Below are positions 8,099 to 16,904 of a stretch of DNA of 64,000 nt, in pieces. Every line of letters starts with the position of its first letter. Positions within the stretch are counted from its first letter, which is position 1. The notes beneath the pieces were generated by a model. The model worked only from the letters and a program-made list of their open reading frames with translations, was not told the origin of the DNA and did no database searches. The DNA is from Vibrio sp. 14G-20 (GTDB lineage Bacteria; Pseudomonadota; Gammaproteobacteria; Enterobacterales; Vibrionaceae), in NCBI RefSeq assembly GCF_026241515.1, contig NZ_JAPHPW010000001.1, forward strand, positions 62,001 to 126,000, written 5' to 3'. A program made the position numbers and the translations under genes.

Positions 8099-9235
8099 AT
8101 GACAGATAGCCCAACTTTGGCTCTGGCAAAAGACCTCATTAGCCGTCAATCGGTAACCCCTGAAGACGCGGGCTGCCAAGAACTGATGATTAATCGCTTA
8201 AAAGCACTCGGTTTTGAAATCGAAGTAATGGTATTTGAAGATACTACCAACTTTTGGGCTCGTCGTGGTACCGAAGCACCTCTGTTTGCCTTTGCAGGCC
8301 ACACTGATGTTGTTCCTGCAGGCCCGATTGAGCAGTGGAACACTAAACCATTCGAACCGACTATCGTAGACGGTTTCCTACATGGCCGCGGCGCAGCAGA
8401 CATGAAAGGCTCTCTGGCTTCAATGATTGTTGCGGTAGAACAGTTCATTGCGGAGCATCCAGACCACACAGGTTCAATCGGTTTCCTCATCACATCGGAT
8501 GAAGAAGGCCCATTCATCAACGGTACCGTACGTGTTGTTGAAACACTGATGGCACGCGGTGAGAACATCGACATGTGTATTGTTGGTGAACCATCAAGTA
8601 CTGAGTTTGTGGGTGACGTTGTAAAGAACGGCCGTCGTGGCTCTATCACAGGCGATCTAACGATTAAAGGAACACAAGGTCATGTGGCCTACCCTCACCT
8701 AGCAAACAACCCAGTACACAGCTCTCTGCTTGCTATCAATGAGCTGGCAACAACTGAGTGGGACAAAGGTAATAATTACTTCCCACCAACGAGCTTCCAG
8801 ATTCCAAATGTAAGTGCGGGTACAGGCGCGTCAAACGTGATCCCTGGTGAGTTTAATGTTCAGTTTAACCTGCGTTTTAGCACCGAGTTAAGCAACGACA
8901 TCATCGTTGAGCGCATCACAACGACACTCGACAAGTATGATTTCGAATACGACCTCAAGTGGACATTCAATGGCGACCCGTTCTTAACAGACGCAGGTTC
9001 ACTGCTTGATGCTATTGTTGATGCAGTGGGTCACGTCAATGATGTGAAACCAGCATTGCTAACGACTGGCGGTACGTCTGATGGTCGCTTTATCGCACGC
9101 ATGGGCGGGCAAGTGGTTGAGCTAGGCCCTGTGAATGCAACGATTCACAAGGTTAACGAATGTGTGAAAGTGGCTGATTTAGAAAAGCTAACTGACATGT
9201 ACGAAAGAACATTAGTGAACCTGTTCGCTAAATAG
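8099..9235 (+). CDS. dapE: Succinyl-diaminopimelate desuccinylase
   Basis: Removes succinate from N-succinyl-LL-diaminopimelate in the lysine and peptidoglycan pathway; a cytoplasmic di-zinc M20 peptidase homolog. The protein has 378 residues, the family's usual length. Metal-site motifs are present: FAGHTDVVP (His68, Asp70), [10 protein letters not shown] (Asp101), SDEEGP (Glu135, Glu136), VGEPSST, and the C-terminal ATIHKVNE histidine. dapA lies in the same window at 11416-12294, but on the other strand. A CAAGGA ribosome site sets the start. Yields mDAP for the cell wall. Confidence 0.97.
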   Translation: MTDSPTLALAKDLISRQSVTPEDAGCQELMINRLKALGFEIEVMVFEDTTNFWARRGTEAPLFAFAGHTDVVPAGPIEQWNTKPFEPTIVDGFLHGRGAADMKGSLASMIVAVEQFIAEHPDHTGSIGFLITSDEEGPFINGTVRVVETLMARGENIDMCIVGEPSSTEFVGDVVKNGRRGSITGDLTIKGTQGHVAYPHLANNPVHSSLLAINELATTEWDKGNNYFPPTSFQIPNVSAGTGASNVIPGEFNVQFNLRFSTELSNDIIVERITTTLDKYDFEYDLKWTFNGDPFLTDAGSLLDAIVDAVGHVNDVKPALLTTGGTSDGRFIARMGGQVVELGPVNATIHKVNECVKVADLEKLTDMYERTLVNLFAK

Positions 9236-9280
9236 TCTTTCATCAGCGATTCATTGCATCTAATTATTGAGAGACTCGTT

Positions 9281-9955
9281 ATGACACCAGAGCAGCTTAC
9301 CGGACAATCAGATTCTCATCTAGAGCCTAGCCTGATCGGCACCAAGACCTTCTTGGTCCACAGTGAGGTTAAAGATGATCTGAACAATTTGATTGAAGCT
9401 GCTCAACTCGCTGGTTTTAAAATGGAGATTGCCAGTGGCTTTCGCGACTATGAAAGGCAATCTCTGATTTGGAACCGTAAGTTTTCTGGCGAAGCTCCGA
9501 TATTAGATTCAGAAAGCCAACCTCTTGATGCTTCAACACTGACTGAACAGCAAAAGCTATCGGCTATCCTGAGATGGTCTGCACTTCCCGGTGCGAGTCG
9601 TCATCATTGGGGTTGTGACTTCGATGTCTTTGCTCGCAACCACTTACCTGAAGGCATACAGCTGCAATTAGAACCTTGGGAATACCTTACTGGCCACCAG
9701 CAAGCGTTTTACGAGTGGCTATCGGCTCATGCTGCGCAATTTGGGTTCTTCTTTCCTTACAGCCAAGATTTGGGTGGTGTGGCGATAGAACCTTGGCATA
9801 TTAGCCATTGTAACGTTTCGGAGTCATGTTTATCACAGTTATCTCCCACTTTACTTGGCAAGCAACTCCAATCTAAGCCAATATTAGGGTATGAGATTAT
9901 TATGGAGCAGCTAGACGAGATCTATGCGCGCTTCGTAGCGAACATCAGCCATTAG
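9281..9955 (+). CDS. M15 family peptidase (VanY-type D-Ala-D-Ala carboxypeptidase)
   Basis: A 224-residue zinc peptidase of the VanY/M15B family, which trims the terminal D-Ala from peptidoglycan stem peptides. Motifs include SGFRDYERQ, the zinc-binding SRHHWGCDFDV, and IEPWHISH, carrying the catalytic Glu-Pro-Trp-His. No signal peptide is seen at the N-terminus, which is unusual for a wall enzyme; it may act on cytoplasmic muropeptides, or the start could be misjudged. The ATG at 9281 is preferred over the frame opening at 9254 because GAGAG lies upstream. It follows dapE by 45 bases, and DUF2897 follows by 8. Confidence 0.87.
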   Translation: MTPEQLTGQSDSHLEPSLIGTKTFLVHSEVKDDLNNLIEAAQLAGFKMEIASGFRDYERQSLIWNRKFSGEAPILDSESQPLDASTLTEQQKLSAILRWSALPGASRHHWGCDFDVFARNHLPEGIQLQLEPWEYLTGHQQAFYEWLSAHAAQFGFFFPYSQDLGGVAIEPWHISHCNVSESCLSQLSPTLLGKQLQSKPILGYEIIMEQLDEIYARFVANISH

Positions 9956-9963
9956 GAGCGCTT

Positions 9964-10173
9964 ATGTTGGAGTGGCTTACAAACCCTTGGGTTATCATCA
10001 TCATCGTAGTTAGCGTTGTGGTGGGTAACATCGCAGCTCTTAAGCAGACCGCCAATATGGATCTGACTGGTCGTGGTAAAACAGAGCGAGACTTAGATAA
10101 GCTCAATCGCTTAGATAAGCAGAATCAAGAGAAAGCTCAAAAAGAAGAGTCCAAAGACAGCAAAGACGTTTAG
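9964..10173 (+). CDS. DUF2897 family small membrane protein
   Basis: A 69-residue protein with one N-terminal transmembrane helix (about residues 8-26, rich in Ile and Val) and a charged, Lys/Glu-rich C-terminal tail (DKLNRLDKQNQEKAQKEE). This matches the DUF2897 pattern. E. coli has a similarly built small protein, YpfN, in the same place after dapE. TAGGAGCGCTT gives a good ribosome site 8 bases after the peptidase stop, so the two are probably one transcript. Function is unknown. Confidence 0.75.
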   Translation: MLEWLTNPWVIIIIVVSVVVGNIAALKQTANMDLTGRGKTERDLDKLNRLDKQNQEKAQKEESKDSKDV

Positions 10174-10229
10174 CTTTTTTGCTTTGGTAAACTCGCCTTA
10201 TTGACCAACAGATTGCAGATAACGAATAC

Positions 10230-10262
10230 AAAAAAAGAGGACACAGTGTGTCCTCTTTTTTA
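10230..10262. terminator. Bidirectional terminator, DUF2897 / bamC
   Basis: GAGGACAC, loop AGT, GTGTCCTC, flanked by an A-run and a T-run, so it works on both strands for the convergent genes. Confidence 0.9.
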
Positions 10263-10320
10263 TTGGCTTTAGCTCATCACAGAGCTGATTTTACTCAGCT
10301 CTAAAACGGCTTAATTTCGA

Positions 10321-11367
10321 CTACTCAGCTTTCGCTTCTTTGTCATCTTTGGTTTGGTCTGCGATATGCGCGAGTACAGGAACCATTGATTTAAGCAGCT
10401 CTTCTTCTACTGGTTTACCTGACGCATCCGTTACGTTGATCGACGTACGGTTGCCAAGGTCACCAAATAGGAAGTTGTAAGTGCCTGGCGCTAAGTCGAT
10501 AGGCTGTAGGCCAATTTCTTCCCAGAATTCATCATCTGGCGCGGCGTACTTAGCTTTCACTGTACCTTGAGACTGGTTGCGCTCTTCAAGCTCAAAGCCC
10601 ATAGCAGGCAACAAGCTTGGCAGACGCTGCCAAAATACATTGTATGGAGTACGAGCAATAATCACAGGGAAACCACTACGGTCAGCACCCATTGAGATCG
10701 GAATACGCTTAACCAACTCTTGCGCTTTCAGCGCCGCTTCAGCACGAAGGTTTTCATCGTACTTAGCCATTACTAGGTTGGTTAGGAACGCGTTGTAACG
10801 CTCTTTATTGGTTGCCGTTACTGGCTTCTCTGCAGAGCCTTCACGCCAATCAATCAGGTTAATCTTGAAGCCATGGCGGTTGTTTGCTTGGAAGCGAGAG
10901 ATAGAGTAGCGGCTGCCAATCTCTACATCTTCATCTTCAGAAACCCAAGTTACCCAATCAGTCTCAATCTCATTCTCTGATTGCTCACGGATGCCGATGC
11001 CACGCTGAGTTAGCATGTCTACAGCGGTTTGCCATACACGGTCTGCCTCTTCAGCACGAAGAAGCCATAGTGTCACTTCACCATTTTGACGCTCAGCACG
11101 AGCTCCAGGGATCAGCTCAAGCACTTGTTGCGGTGGACGAATATCCACTTCACGACCTGTACCACCACTGAATTCACCGCTTGGGATGTCAAAATTTGGG
11201 TAGAACTGAGGCTGAGCATCTTCAGGCAACTGCCATTGTGAAAACTCAGGTGTTTCTAAGTATTCGAAATCATCTTTGGCTTGGCGACGTTGAGTCGGGC
11301 TGCCAGAACATGCTGTAAGAACGAAAACAGCCAGTGACCCAATCACTAGCTGGTGAGAATACTTCAT
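10321..11367 (-). CDS. bamC: Outer-membrane assembly lipoprotein BamC
   Basis: BamC is a lipoprotein of the BAM complex, which inserts beta-barrel proteins into the outer membrane; the BamA subunit is encoded at 47948-50353. The protein has 348 residues. The signal peptide ends in LTAC with the lipidated Cys at residue 20. The unstructured N-terminal part (residues about 25-80, including WQLPEDAQPQFYPNFD) is followed by two helix-grip domains. It sits 48 bases after dapA on the same strand, the conserved dapA-bamC (nlpB) arrangement. TAGGAG precedes the ATG. Confidence 0.95.
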   Translation of the reverse strand: MKYSHQLVIGSLAVFVLTACSGSPTQRRQAKDDFEYLETPEFSQWQLPEDAQPQFYPNFDIPSGEFSGGTGREVDIRPPQQVLELIPGARAERQNGEVTLWLLRAEEADRVWQTAVDMLTQRGIGIREQSENEIETDWVTWVSEDEDVEIGSRYSISRFQANNRHGFKINLIDWREGSAEKPVTATNKERYNAFLTNLVMAKYDENLRAEAALKAQELVKRIPISMGADRSGFPVIIARTPYNVFWQRLPSLLPAMGFELEERNQSQGTVKAKYAAPDDEFWEEIGLQPIDLAPGTYNFLFGDLGNRTSINVTDASGKPVEEELLKSMVPVLAHIADQTKDDKEAKAE

Positions 11368-11379
11368 TTATACTCCTAA

Positions 11380-11402
11380 ATGCCGAAGGTTCGCTTCGGC
11401 AT
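11380..11402 (-). other. dapA-bamC intercistronic hairpin
   Basis: ATGCCGAAG and CTTCGGCAT form a perfect 9-bp stem with a 5-base loop, directly followed by the TAGGAG ribosome site of bamC and no T-run. It may limit read-through, protect dapA mRNA, or tune BamC translation. That role is inferred. Confidence 0.6.
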
Positions 11403-11415
11403 CACTTCATACGTT

Positions 11416-12294
11416 TTAGTAAATGCACGCTTCAGTCATTGCTTGAGCAACAACAGGTTGAGCTGGTTCTGACAGTTCAGTCAGCGGTAGACGTAAGCCA
11501 CCTTCAGCAATCAGACCCATTTTATGAACCGCCCATTTTACGGGAATAGGGTTAGACTCAACGAACAAATTCTTGTGTAGAGGCATCAAACGCTCATTGA
11601 TCGCTTCTGCTTCTTCAAACTTACCTTCTTTCGCCAGTTTGAACATGGTTGCCATATCAGCGGCTGCAACGTTGTTAGTTACAGAGATCACGCCATCGCC
11701 ACCACGCTTAACAAATTCTAGACCTGTTAAGTCATCACCACTTAGTAAGATAAAGTCTTCGCCACAAAGTTCACGGTGAATTGCAATTCTGTCGAGATCA
11801 CCCGTCGCATCTTTAAGTGCAACGATGTTTTCGATCTCAGCAAGGCGAGCAACCGTCTCTGGTAACAAGTCTACAGCAGTACGACCCGGTACATTGTATA
11901 GGATTTGAGGAACGTCACTTACTTCAGCAATCGCTTTGTAGTGTTGGTACAAACCTTCTTGAGTCGGTTTGTTGTAGTAAGGCGTTACGCTCAAGCAACC
12001 AGCAATGCCAGAACCATTTAGCAAACGGCTGAATAGCACAGACTCGTGAGTTGCGTTTGCACCCGTACCAGCGATAACAGGAATACGACCATCAGCAAAT
12101 TCAACGATCTTATTGACGACTTTGACATGCTCTTCAATTGTGAGTGTTGAAGACTCACCTGTTGTGCCAACCGCAACCAGACCATCACTACCTGCAGCAA
12201 CATGGTGATCAACCAACTTTTTAAGGCTGTCGAAATCCACTTCGCCATCTGCGTTAAATGGCGTAACTAGCGCAACGATACTTCCTGAAAACAT
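11416..12294 (-). CDS. dapA: 4-hydroxy-tetrahydrodipicolinate synthase
   Basis: Condenses pyruvate with aspartate semialdehyde, the first committed step toward diaminopimelate and lysine. The protein has 292 residues, matching E. coli DapA. Visible catalytic residues are Lys161 (VALKDAT), which forms the Schiff base, Tyr133 (ILYNVPGRT), Thr45 (VGTTGESS), Tyr107 and Arg138. The ATG at 12294 ([12 protein letters not shown]) has AAGGGAG upstream; the longer frame to 12351 is not conserved sequence. It is the first gene of a dapA-bamC unit. Confidence 0.97.
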   Translation of the reverse strand: MFSGSIVALVTPFNADGEVDFDSLKKLVDHHVAAGSDGLVAVGTTGESSTLTIEEHVKVVNKIVEFADGRIPVIAGTGANATHESVLFSRLLNGSGIAGCLSVTPYYNKPTQEGLYQHYKAIAEVSDVPQILYNVPGRTAVDLLPETVARLAEIENIVALKDATGDLDRIAIHRELCGEDFILLSGDDLTGLEFVKRGGDGVISVTNNVAAADMATMFKLAKEGKFEEAEAINERLMPLHKNLFVESNPIPVKWAVHKMGLIAEGGLRLPLTELSEPAQPVVAQAMTEACIY

Positions 12295-12668
12295 GTCTAT
12301 CTCCCTTAATTTATTCTTTTTGCATGTTACTGTAAGCCAATCAATAAACACAAGACATTAAAGTGGCTTAGCGGCAACATCTGCAGTAAATATTGTCGTA
12401 TGTTTGAGGTAAAACGACTTCTAACGGCGTTATACCTGAAATTTGGGTAACCTGCGCTCAATCTAGCGGATAGCGCATCACTGGATGTCAGTAACAAGTA
12501 AGCTGTCGCCTCACTTTGTCATCTCTGTTTTTAACGTTCTCAATATTCCTATCATTTGTTACCAATTAGACGCAAGGTGCCTCATAAAAAGCCCCGCCCA
12601 TACGCTTATTCCTCAGGCTAACTGTGCTAACATGCAAGCATCAATGGAATATATAGAGACGTGATTTT
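12295..12668. other. Divergent intergenic region, dapA / gcvR
   Basis: About 370 bases between two genes read outward. It should contain promoters for both. I see no convincing hairpin, riboswitch, repeat or open reading frame in it. A weak -10-like TAACAT lies near 12628 before gcvR. Confidence 0.4.
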
Positions 12669-13211
12669 ATGACTCAACATCTAGTAATCACAGCTGTGGG
12701 CACTGATCGCCCAGGTGTATGCAACCAAGTGGTTCATTTAGTCACCCAATCAGGCTGTAACATTATTGATAGCCGTATCGCTCTGTTTGGCGAAGAATTT
12801 ACGCTTATCATGCTACTGTCTGGAAAGGCAAATAACATTACCCGCGTTGAAACCACCCTGCCCTTGCTTGGCCAAGAGCACGACTTGATTACGATTATGA
12901 AGCGAACCTCGCCTCATGATGTTATTGAGAACTCCTACACGCTAGAAGTTTTCGTTGAGTCAGACGACAAACTCGGCCTAACCGAGCAGTTCACTCAGTT
13001 CTTCGCAGACCGAAACATCGGCCTCGACTCGCTTAGCGCGCAAACCATCAATAAGTCCAAGGTTCAGCTCGATAACGACCAATTCCATATCTCTATTACC
13101 GCTTCTGTGCAATCAGAATGTAATTTGATGCAGCTACAAGAAGAATTCAATTCGCTGTGTCAGAGCCTATCAGTCCAAGGCTCGCTCAACTTTATCAAAA
13201 ACAGTCTTTAA
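12669..13211 (+). CDS. gcvR: Glycine cleavage system repressor-type ACT protein
   Basis: A 180-residue protein with two ACT domains, roughly residues 4-80 and 93-170. In E. coli, GcvR binds the activator GcvA and blocks expression of the glycine cleavage operon when glycine is low. The N-terminal VITAVGTDRPGVCNQV and GCNIIDSRIALFGEEFTLIMLLSG stretches are close to E. coli GcvR. bcp starts 12 bases after the stop with AAGGAAAT, the same gcvR-bcp order as in E. coli, so the two are probably one operon. Confidence 0.93.
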   Translation: MTQHLVITAVGTDRPGVCNQVVHLVTQSGCNIIDSRIALFGEEFTLIMLLSGKANNITRVETTLPLLGQEHDLITIMKRTSPHDVIENSYTLEVFVESDDKLGLTEQFTQFFADRNIGLDSLSAQTINKSKVQLDNDQFHISITASVQSECNLMQLQEEFNSLCQSLSVQGSLNFIKNSL

Positions 13212-13223
13212 AAAGGAAATGTC

Positions 13224-13694
13224 ATGAATACGCTAACGGCTGGAGTTCCAGCACCTGCTTTTTCTCTTCCAGATCAAGATGGCAATATCGTATCTCTTGG
13301 TGACTTCAAAGGTAAAAAAGTACTTTTCTACTTCTACCCAAAAGCAATGACTCCAGGTTGTATTGTGCAAGCGGAAGGCCTGCGTGATATCAAAGCACAG
13401 CTTGATGACCTAAATGTGGTTGTTTTGGGTGTGAGTGTTGACCCAGTAAAACGCCTACCAAACTTTGTTGCGAAGAAATCTCTAAACTTCACACTGCTGT
13501 CTGACGAAGACCACAGCGTTGCTGAACAGTTTGGCGTTTGGGGTGAGAAGAAATTCATGGGTAAAGTATACGATGGTCTGCACCGTATTAGCTTCCTCAT
13601 TGATGAAGAAGGTCAGATTGAACACGTCTTCAATAAGTTCAAGACTAAGACTCACCACGAAGTGGTTCTCGATTACTTCAATCAAGAAGCTTAA
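13224..13694 (+). CDS. bcp: Bcp/PrxQ-type peroxiredoxin (single-cysteine form)
   Basis: A 156-residue thiol peroxidase of the Bcp family that reduces hydrogen and organic peroxides. The peroxidatic Cys46 sits in YPKAMTPGC. In E. coli Bcp the sequence continues TVQACGLRD, with the resolving Cys five residues later; here it reads IVQAEGLRD, so that Cys is Glu. There is no other Cys in the whole protein, so it must work as a 1-Cys enzyme needing an external thiol. VWGEKKFMGK and DGLHRISFLID are otherwise typical. It is co-oriented with gcvR, and a strong terminator follows. Confidence 0.94.
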   Translation: MNTLTAGVPAPAFSLPDQDGNIVSLGDFKGKKVLFYFYPKAMTPGCIVQAEGLRDIKAQLDDLNVVVLGVSVDPVKRLPNFVAKKSLNFTLLSDEDHSVAEQFGVWGEKKFMGKVYDGLHRISFLIDEEGQIEHVFNKFKTKTHHEVVLDYFNQEA

Positions 13695-13765
13695 TAGTCT
13701 GTTTCGGTTAAGGCACTAAGTTGCAGAAAGCTTTTGACCAAATAAACTTCAGAAACACACCAAAT

Positions 13766-13801
13766 TAAAAAGGCCGAATCTTAGTGAGATTCGGCCTTCT
13801 T
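13766..13801. terminator. Bidirectional terminator, bcp / perM
   Basis: AGGCCGAATCT, loop TAGTG, AGATTCGGCCT, with an A-run before and a T-rich tail. It serves the two convergent genes. Confidence 0.88.
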
Positions 13802-13840
13802 CGTAATGGGTATTCGTTAATGCTTAAACGAAGACACTAA

Positions 13841-14917
13841 TTAATGCGAGTGCTCAGGGTCATCGTCTAATGCATGACTCGGTAAGGCATTCCAAACCGC
13901 TTTCACTAGCGTTGCCAGTGGGATTGCAAAGAACACGCCCCAGAACCCCCATAGTCCACCAAACACCAATACCGCAACAATAATCGCGACTGGGTGCAGG
14001 TTCACGGCTTCAGAGAACAAAACTGGCACTAACACGTTACCGTCTAGAGCTTGAATGATGCCATAAGCGACTAATAGCCAGTAGAACTGAGGCTCTAGTC
14101 CCCATTGGAACAAACCAACAATTGCCACTGGAACCGTCACAGCCGCAGCACCGATATACGGGATTAGAACCGAGAAACCGACCGCGACAGCCAGTAGTGC
14201 TGAGTAACGTAAATCCAGAATCGCAAAGGTCACGTAGCTCACGCCACCAACGATTAGAATTTCTAACACTTTCCCTCGAATGTAGTTCGAGATTTGTTGA
14301 TTCATCTCTACCCAAACCTTGGTCGCTAGACGTCGATTCTTAGGTAGAACACCACTTGCCATTCTGATCATCTCTTCTTTGTCTTTCAAAAGGAAGAAGA
14401 TAAGCAGTGGTACAAGAATTAGGTAAACCGCTAACGTTGCCAAGCTCACTAATGAAGCTAAAGAGCCTTTCACTACACTTTCACCAAAGCCTAGCGCTTT
14501 GTTTTTCGCGTTAGACACAATCGATTCAACGATCTGCAGGTTTGCTAATTCAGGGTAACGCTCAGGAATGGTTGCGATGAACTTCTGTAAGCCACCATAC
14601 ATGCTTGGAATATCATTGATAAGGTTACCTACTTGTTCCCAAATCGTTGGTACTAGACCAAACAGCGCAAGTAACATCACGCTAAAGAACATCATGATCA
14701 CCAACATCACCGATGGGGTTCTTGGAACACCAAGTCTTTGAAGTTGGGTAACAGGCCACTCAAGTAAGTAAGCCAACACAATGGCCACTAATAATGGCGC
14801 AATAAGGTGACCAAAGAAGTAGATGGTAATAAAGCCGAATAGAATGATGGCAACCAAACTGACAGCGTGGGGATCAGAGAAACGTCGTTTATACCAACGA
14901 TTGACCATTTCAAGCAT
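13841..14917 (-). CDS. perM: PerM / AI-2E transporter family permease
   Basis: A 358-residue inner-membrane protein of the AI-2E transporter (UPF0118) family with about seven or eight membrane helices. The conserved stretches VLAYLLEWP, PLLIFFLLKDKEEM, NYIRGKVLE, GFSVLIPYIGA and LWGFWGVFFAIPLA match E. coli PerM closely. PerM's substrate is not established; some family members export autoinducer-2 or exchange Na+/H+, so no transport claim is made. The start MLEMVNRWYKRRFSD matches the E. coli N-terminus, so 14917 is chosen over a longer frame. It overlaps the 3' end of the upstream TusA-like gene by 8 bases, implying translational coupling. bepA is nearby, divergent, as in E. coli. Confidence 0.93.
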   Translation of the reverse strand: MLEMVNRWYKRRFSDPHAVSLVAIILFGFITIYFFGHLIAPLLVAIVLAYLLEWPVTQLQRLGVPRTPSVMLVIMMFFSVMLLALFGLVPTIWEQVGNLINDIPSMYGGLQKFIATIPERYPELANLQIVESIVSNAKNKALGFGESVVKGSLASLVSLATLAVYLILVPLLIFFLLKDKEEMIRMASGVLPKNRRLATKVWVEMNQQISNYIRGKVLEILIVGGVSYVTFAILDLRYSALLAVAVGFSVLIPYIGAAAVTVPVAIVGLFQWGLEPQFYWLLVAYGIIQALDGNVLVPVLFSEAVNLHPVAIIVAVLVFGGLWGFWGVFFAIPLATLVKAVWNALPSHALDDDPEHSH

Positions 14918-15149
14918 TTGACTGCAATTCCTTTTTAGTGACGAGGAGATGGTGGTAATTAGAACAAACCTCAGTGACGACGACATAGGTTTGCTTAGAT
15001 AAAAACGTAACAATATCTTTCATCGAGCTGATGTCAGAGACATAAATTGACAATGTTTGCCCTACTTCTAACTTTACACTGTGACGCTTGGCTAATAATA
15101 GCGCCATTGGACAGCGCTCTTGGCGTAAATCTAGAATATTAGGTGTCAT
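14910..15149 (-). CDS. TusA/SirA-like sulfurtransferase-fold protein
   Basis: A 79-residue protein of the TusA (SirA) fold. The N-terminal LDLRQERCPMALL contains the family Cys (Cys13) and the first Pro of the CPxP motif, but the second Pro is Ala. TusA proteins relay persulfide sulfur for tRNA thiolation and other uses; this one is likely a paralog, and its exact partner is unknown. Its stop overlaps the start of perM by 8 bases, so the two are translated together. No obvious ribosome site was used to set the start; the ATG at 15149 gives the expected short N-terminus. Confidence 0.8.
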   Translation of the reverse strand: MTPNILDLRQERCPMALLLAKRHSVKLEVGQTLSIYVSDISSMKDIVTFLSKQTYVVVTEVCSNYHHLLVTKKELQSNA

Positions 15150-15327
15150 TCTTGAGCTCGATGCTTATTATAAGGGTCGTATTGTAATCTGTTTTTGAAA
15201 ACGCGCCATCATTCATTCATCTTCCTTCATGATAGCGCACGCACTTGGCAAAGGTTAAATCAGATAAAGAACCAATTTGCATCGCACTTGTCTTACTGTC
15301 AGAAGAAACGGAGTATTACTGACTAAT

Positions 15328-16782
15328 ATGTTTAAACGCGCTCGCTCAATTGCTTGCTTATGCATCGCAGCTACATTAAGCACCCCAACTTTGGCGAATA
15401 CCAACAGTTTGGAGCTACCAGATATCGGTACCGCTGCTGGCGGCACACTATCTATTGACCAAGAACTTATCTATGGTGATGCCTACATGCGCATCATCAG
15501 AAGCAGCCAGCCTATCGTTAATGACCCGGTTCTAAACCTATATATCGATACGTTAGGTCACCGTTTGGTCGCGAACGCGAATGATGTAAAGACACCTTTC
15601 CAGTTCTTTATGATCCGTGATCGCAACATCAACGCCTTCGCATTCTTTGGTGGTTACGTTGCTTTGCACTCAGGGCTGTTCCTACACGCGCAATCTGAGA
15701 GTGAGCTCGCTTCTGTATTAGCGCACGAAATCGCGCACGTTACCCAACGTCACTTAGCACGTAGTATGGAAGATCAAGCTCGCCGTTCTCCTGCAACCAT
15801 TGCAGCACTTGCAGCTTCTGTATTGCTAGCGATTGCAGCTCCAGAAGCGGGTATTGCAGCCCTAACGGCAACGACTGCGGGTAATATGCAAAGCCAAATC
15901 AACTACACACGTAGTAATGAAAAAGAAGCCGATCGCTTTGGTATCAACACGCTTGCAAAAGCTGGGTTTGATGTGAATGCCATGCCACGTTTCTTTGGCC
16001 GTTTGGCTGATGAATATCGCTATGCGAGCACACCACCGCCAATGCTACTAACTCACCCACTACCAGAAGACCGAATTACCGATTCACGCGCTCGTGCTCG
16101 CAGCTATCCGCCACTGAAACTGGCCCCATCGCTGGACTACCACTTAGCAAGAGCCCGCATTGTCGCGCGCTATGCTGGCATTAATAATGATGCTGCTCTT
16201 GATTGGTTTGAGCGTCAGCTGAAAAAAGCCCCTAAAGCTTTGGTTCCGTCATTAGAGTATGGTCAAGCACTGGTTTACCTAGATTCTAAAAAATTAGACA
16301 AAGCGGAGCCCATTCTGAACAAGCTGATTAACAGCGACCCAACCAACCTGTTTTATCTAGATGCTATTTCGGATCTGCACATTGAACAGAAAAAGCCTGA
16401 GATTGCGATTAAAGAACTTAAATCAGCACTGGTTCGTCAACCAAACAACCCGGTTCTGACCATTAACTACGCCAACGCAATGATTGAAAATGAAGACCTA
16501 CAGGAAGCCGTTCGCGTATTGCAACGTTACACGCACGATAATCCGAACGACACCAATGGCTGGCACCTTCTTTCAAAAGTCAATACGAGCCTTGGTAATA
16601 GCGACGAAGAACTGGCTGCTCGTGCAGAAATTTTGGCTCTGCAAGCCAACTGGAACAAAGCGATTCAGTACTACACGCAAGCAAGCCAAATCGCAGAATT
16701 AGGAAGCCTAAAACAAGCACGCTACGACGCTCGAATTGATCAGCTAATGATTCAGAGAGAACGATTCTTATCGCTACAATAG
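15328..16782 (+). CDS. bepA: Periplasmic M48 metalloprotease and chaperone BepA
   Basis: BepA assists LptD assembly and degrades misassembled outer-membrane proteins on the periplasmic side. The protein has 484 residues (E. coli BepA 487). A signal peptide (about residues 1-23, ending TLA) is followed by the M48 domain with HEIAH at 133-137, and the SNEKEADRFG helix supplies the third zinc ligand, near Glu198, with Asp202. A tetratricopeptide-rich C-terminal half (about 290-480) follows. The ATG at 15328 (MFKRARSIACL) fits a signal peptide; the frame to 15277 does not. It is divergent from the tusA-like/perM pair. Confidence 0.93.
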   Translation: MFKRARSIACLCIAATLSTPTLANTNSLELPDIGTAAGGTLSIDQELIYGDAYMRIIRSSQPIVNDPVLNLYIDTLGHRLVANANDVKTPFQFFMIRDRNINAFAFFGGYVALHSGLFLHAQSESELASVLAHEIAHVTQRHLARSMEDQARRSPATIAALAASVLLAIAAPEAGIAALTATTAGNMQSQINYTRSNEKEADRFGINTLAKAGFDVNAMPRFFGRLADEYRYASTPPPMLLTHPLPEDRITDSRARARSYPPLKLAPSLDYHLARARIVARYAGINNDAALDWFERQLKKAPKALVPSLEYGQALVYLDSKKLDKAEPILNKLINSDPTNLFYLDAISDLHIEQKKPEIAIKELKSALVRQPNNPVLTINYANAMIENEDLQEAVRVLQRYTHDNPNDTNGWHLLSKVNTSLGNSDEELAARAEILALQANWNKAIQYYTQASQIAELGSLKQARYDARIDQLMIQRERFLSLQ

Positions 16783-16789
16783 TATGTTT

Positions 16790-16864
16790 ACTGGTAACAG
16801 CTCGTTACCAGAATAAAAAGAAAGCTCAACGTTACACAAAAAAGAAGTCACCTCTGGTGGCTTC
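16790..16864 (+). other. Two hairpins between bepA and arsC
   Basis: The first, CTGGTAAC...GTTACCAG at about 16791-16811, lacks a T-run. The second, GAAGTCACC-TCT-GGTGGCTTC at about 16844-16864, has an A-run before it, so it reads as a terminator on the minus strand although no minus-strand gene ends here. Both may instead be RNA-processing hairpins. Confidence 0.45.
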
Positions 16865-16904
16865 AGCTAAACAATTAAATCAAAAATAATAATGAGGAAG
16901 AACC

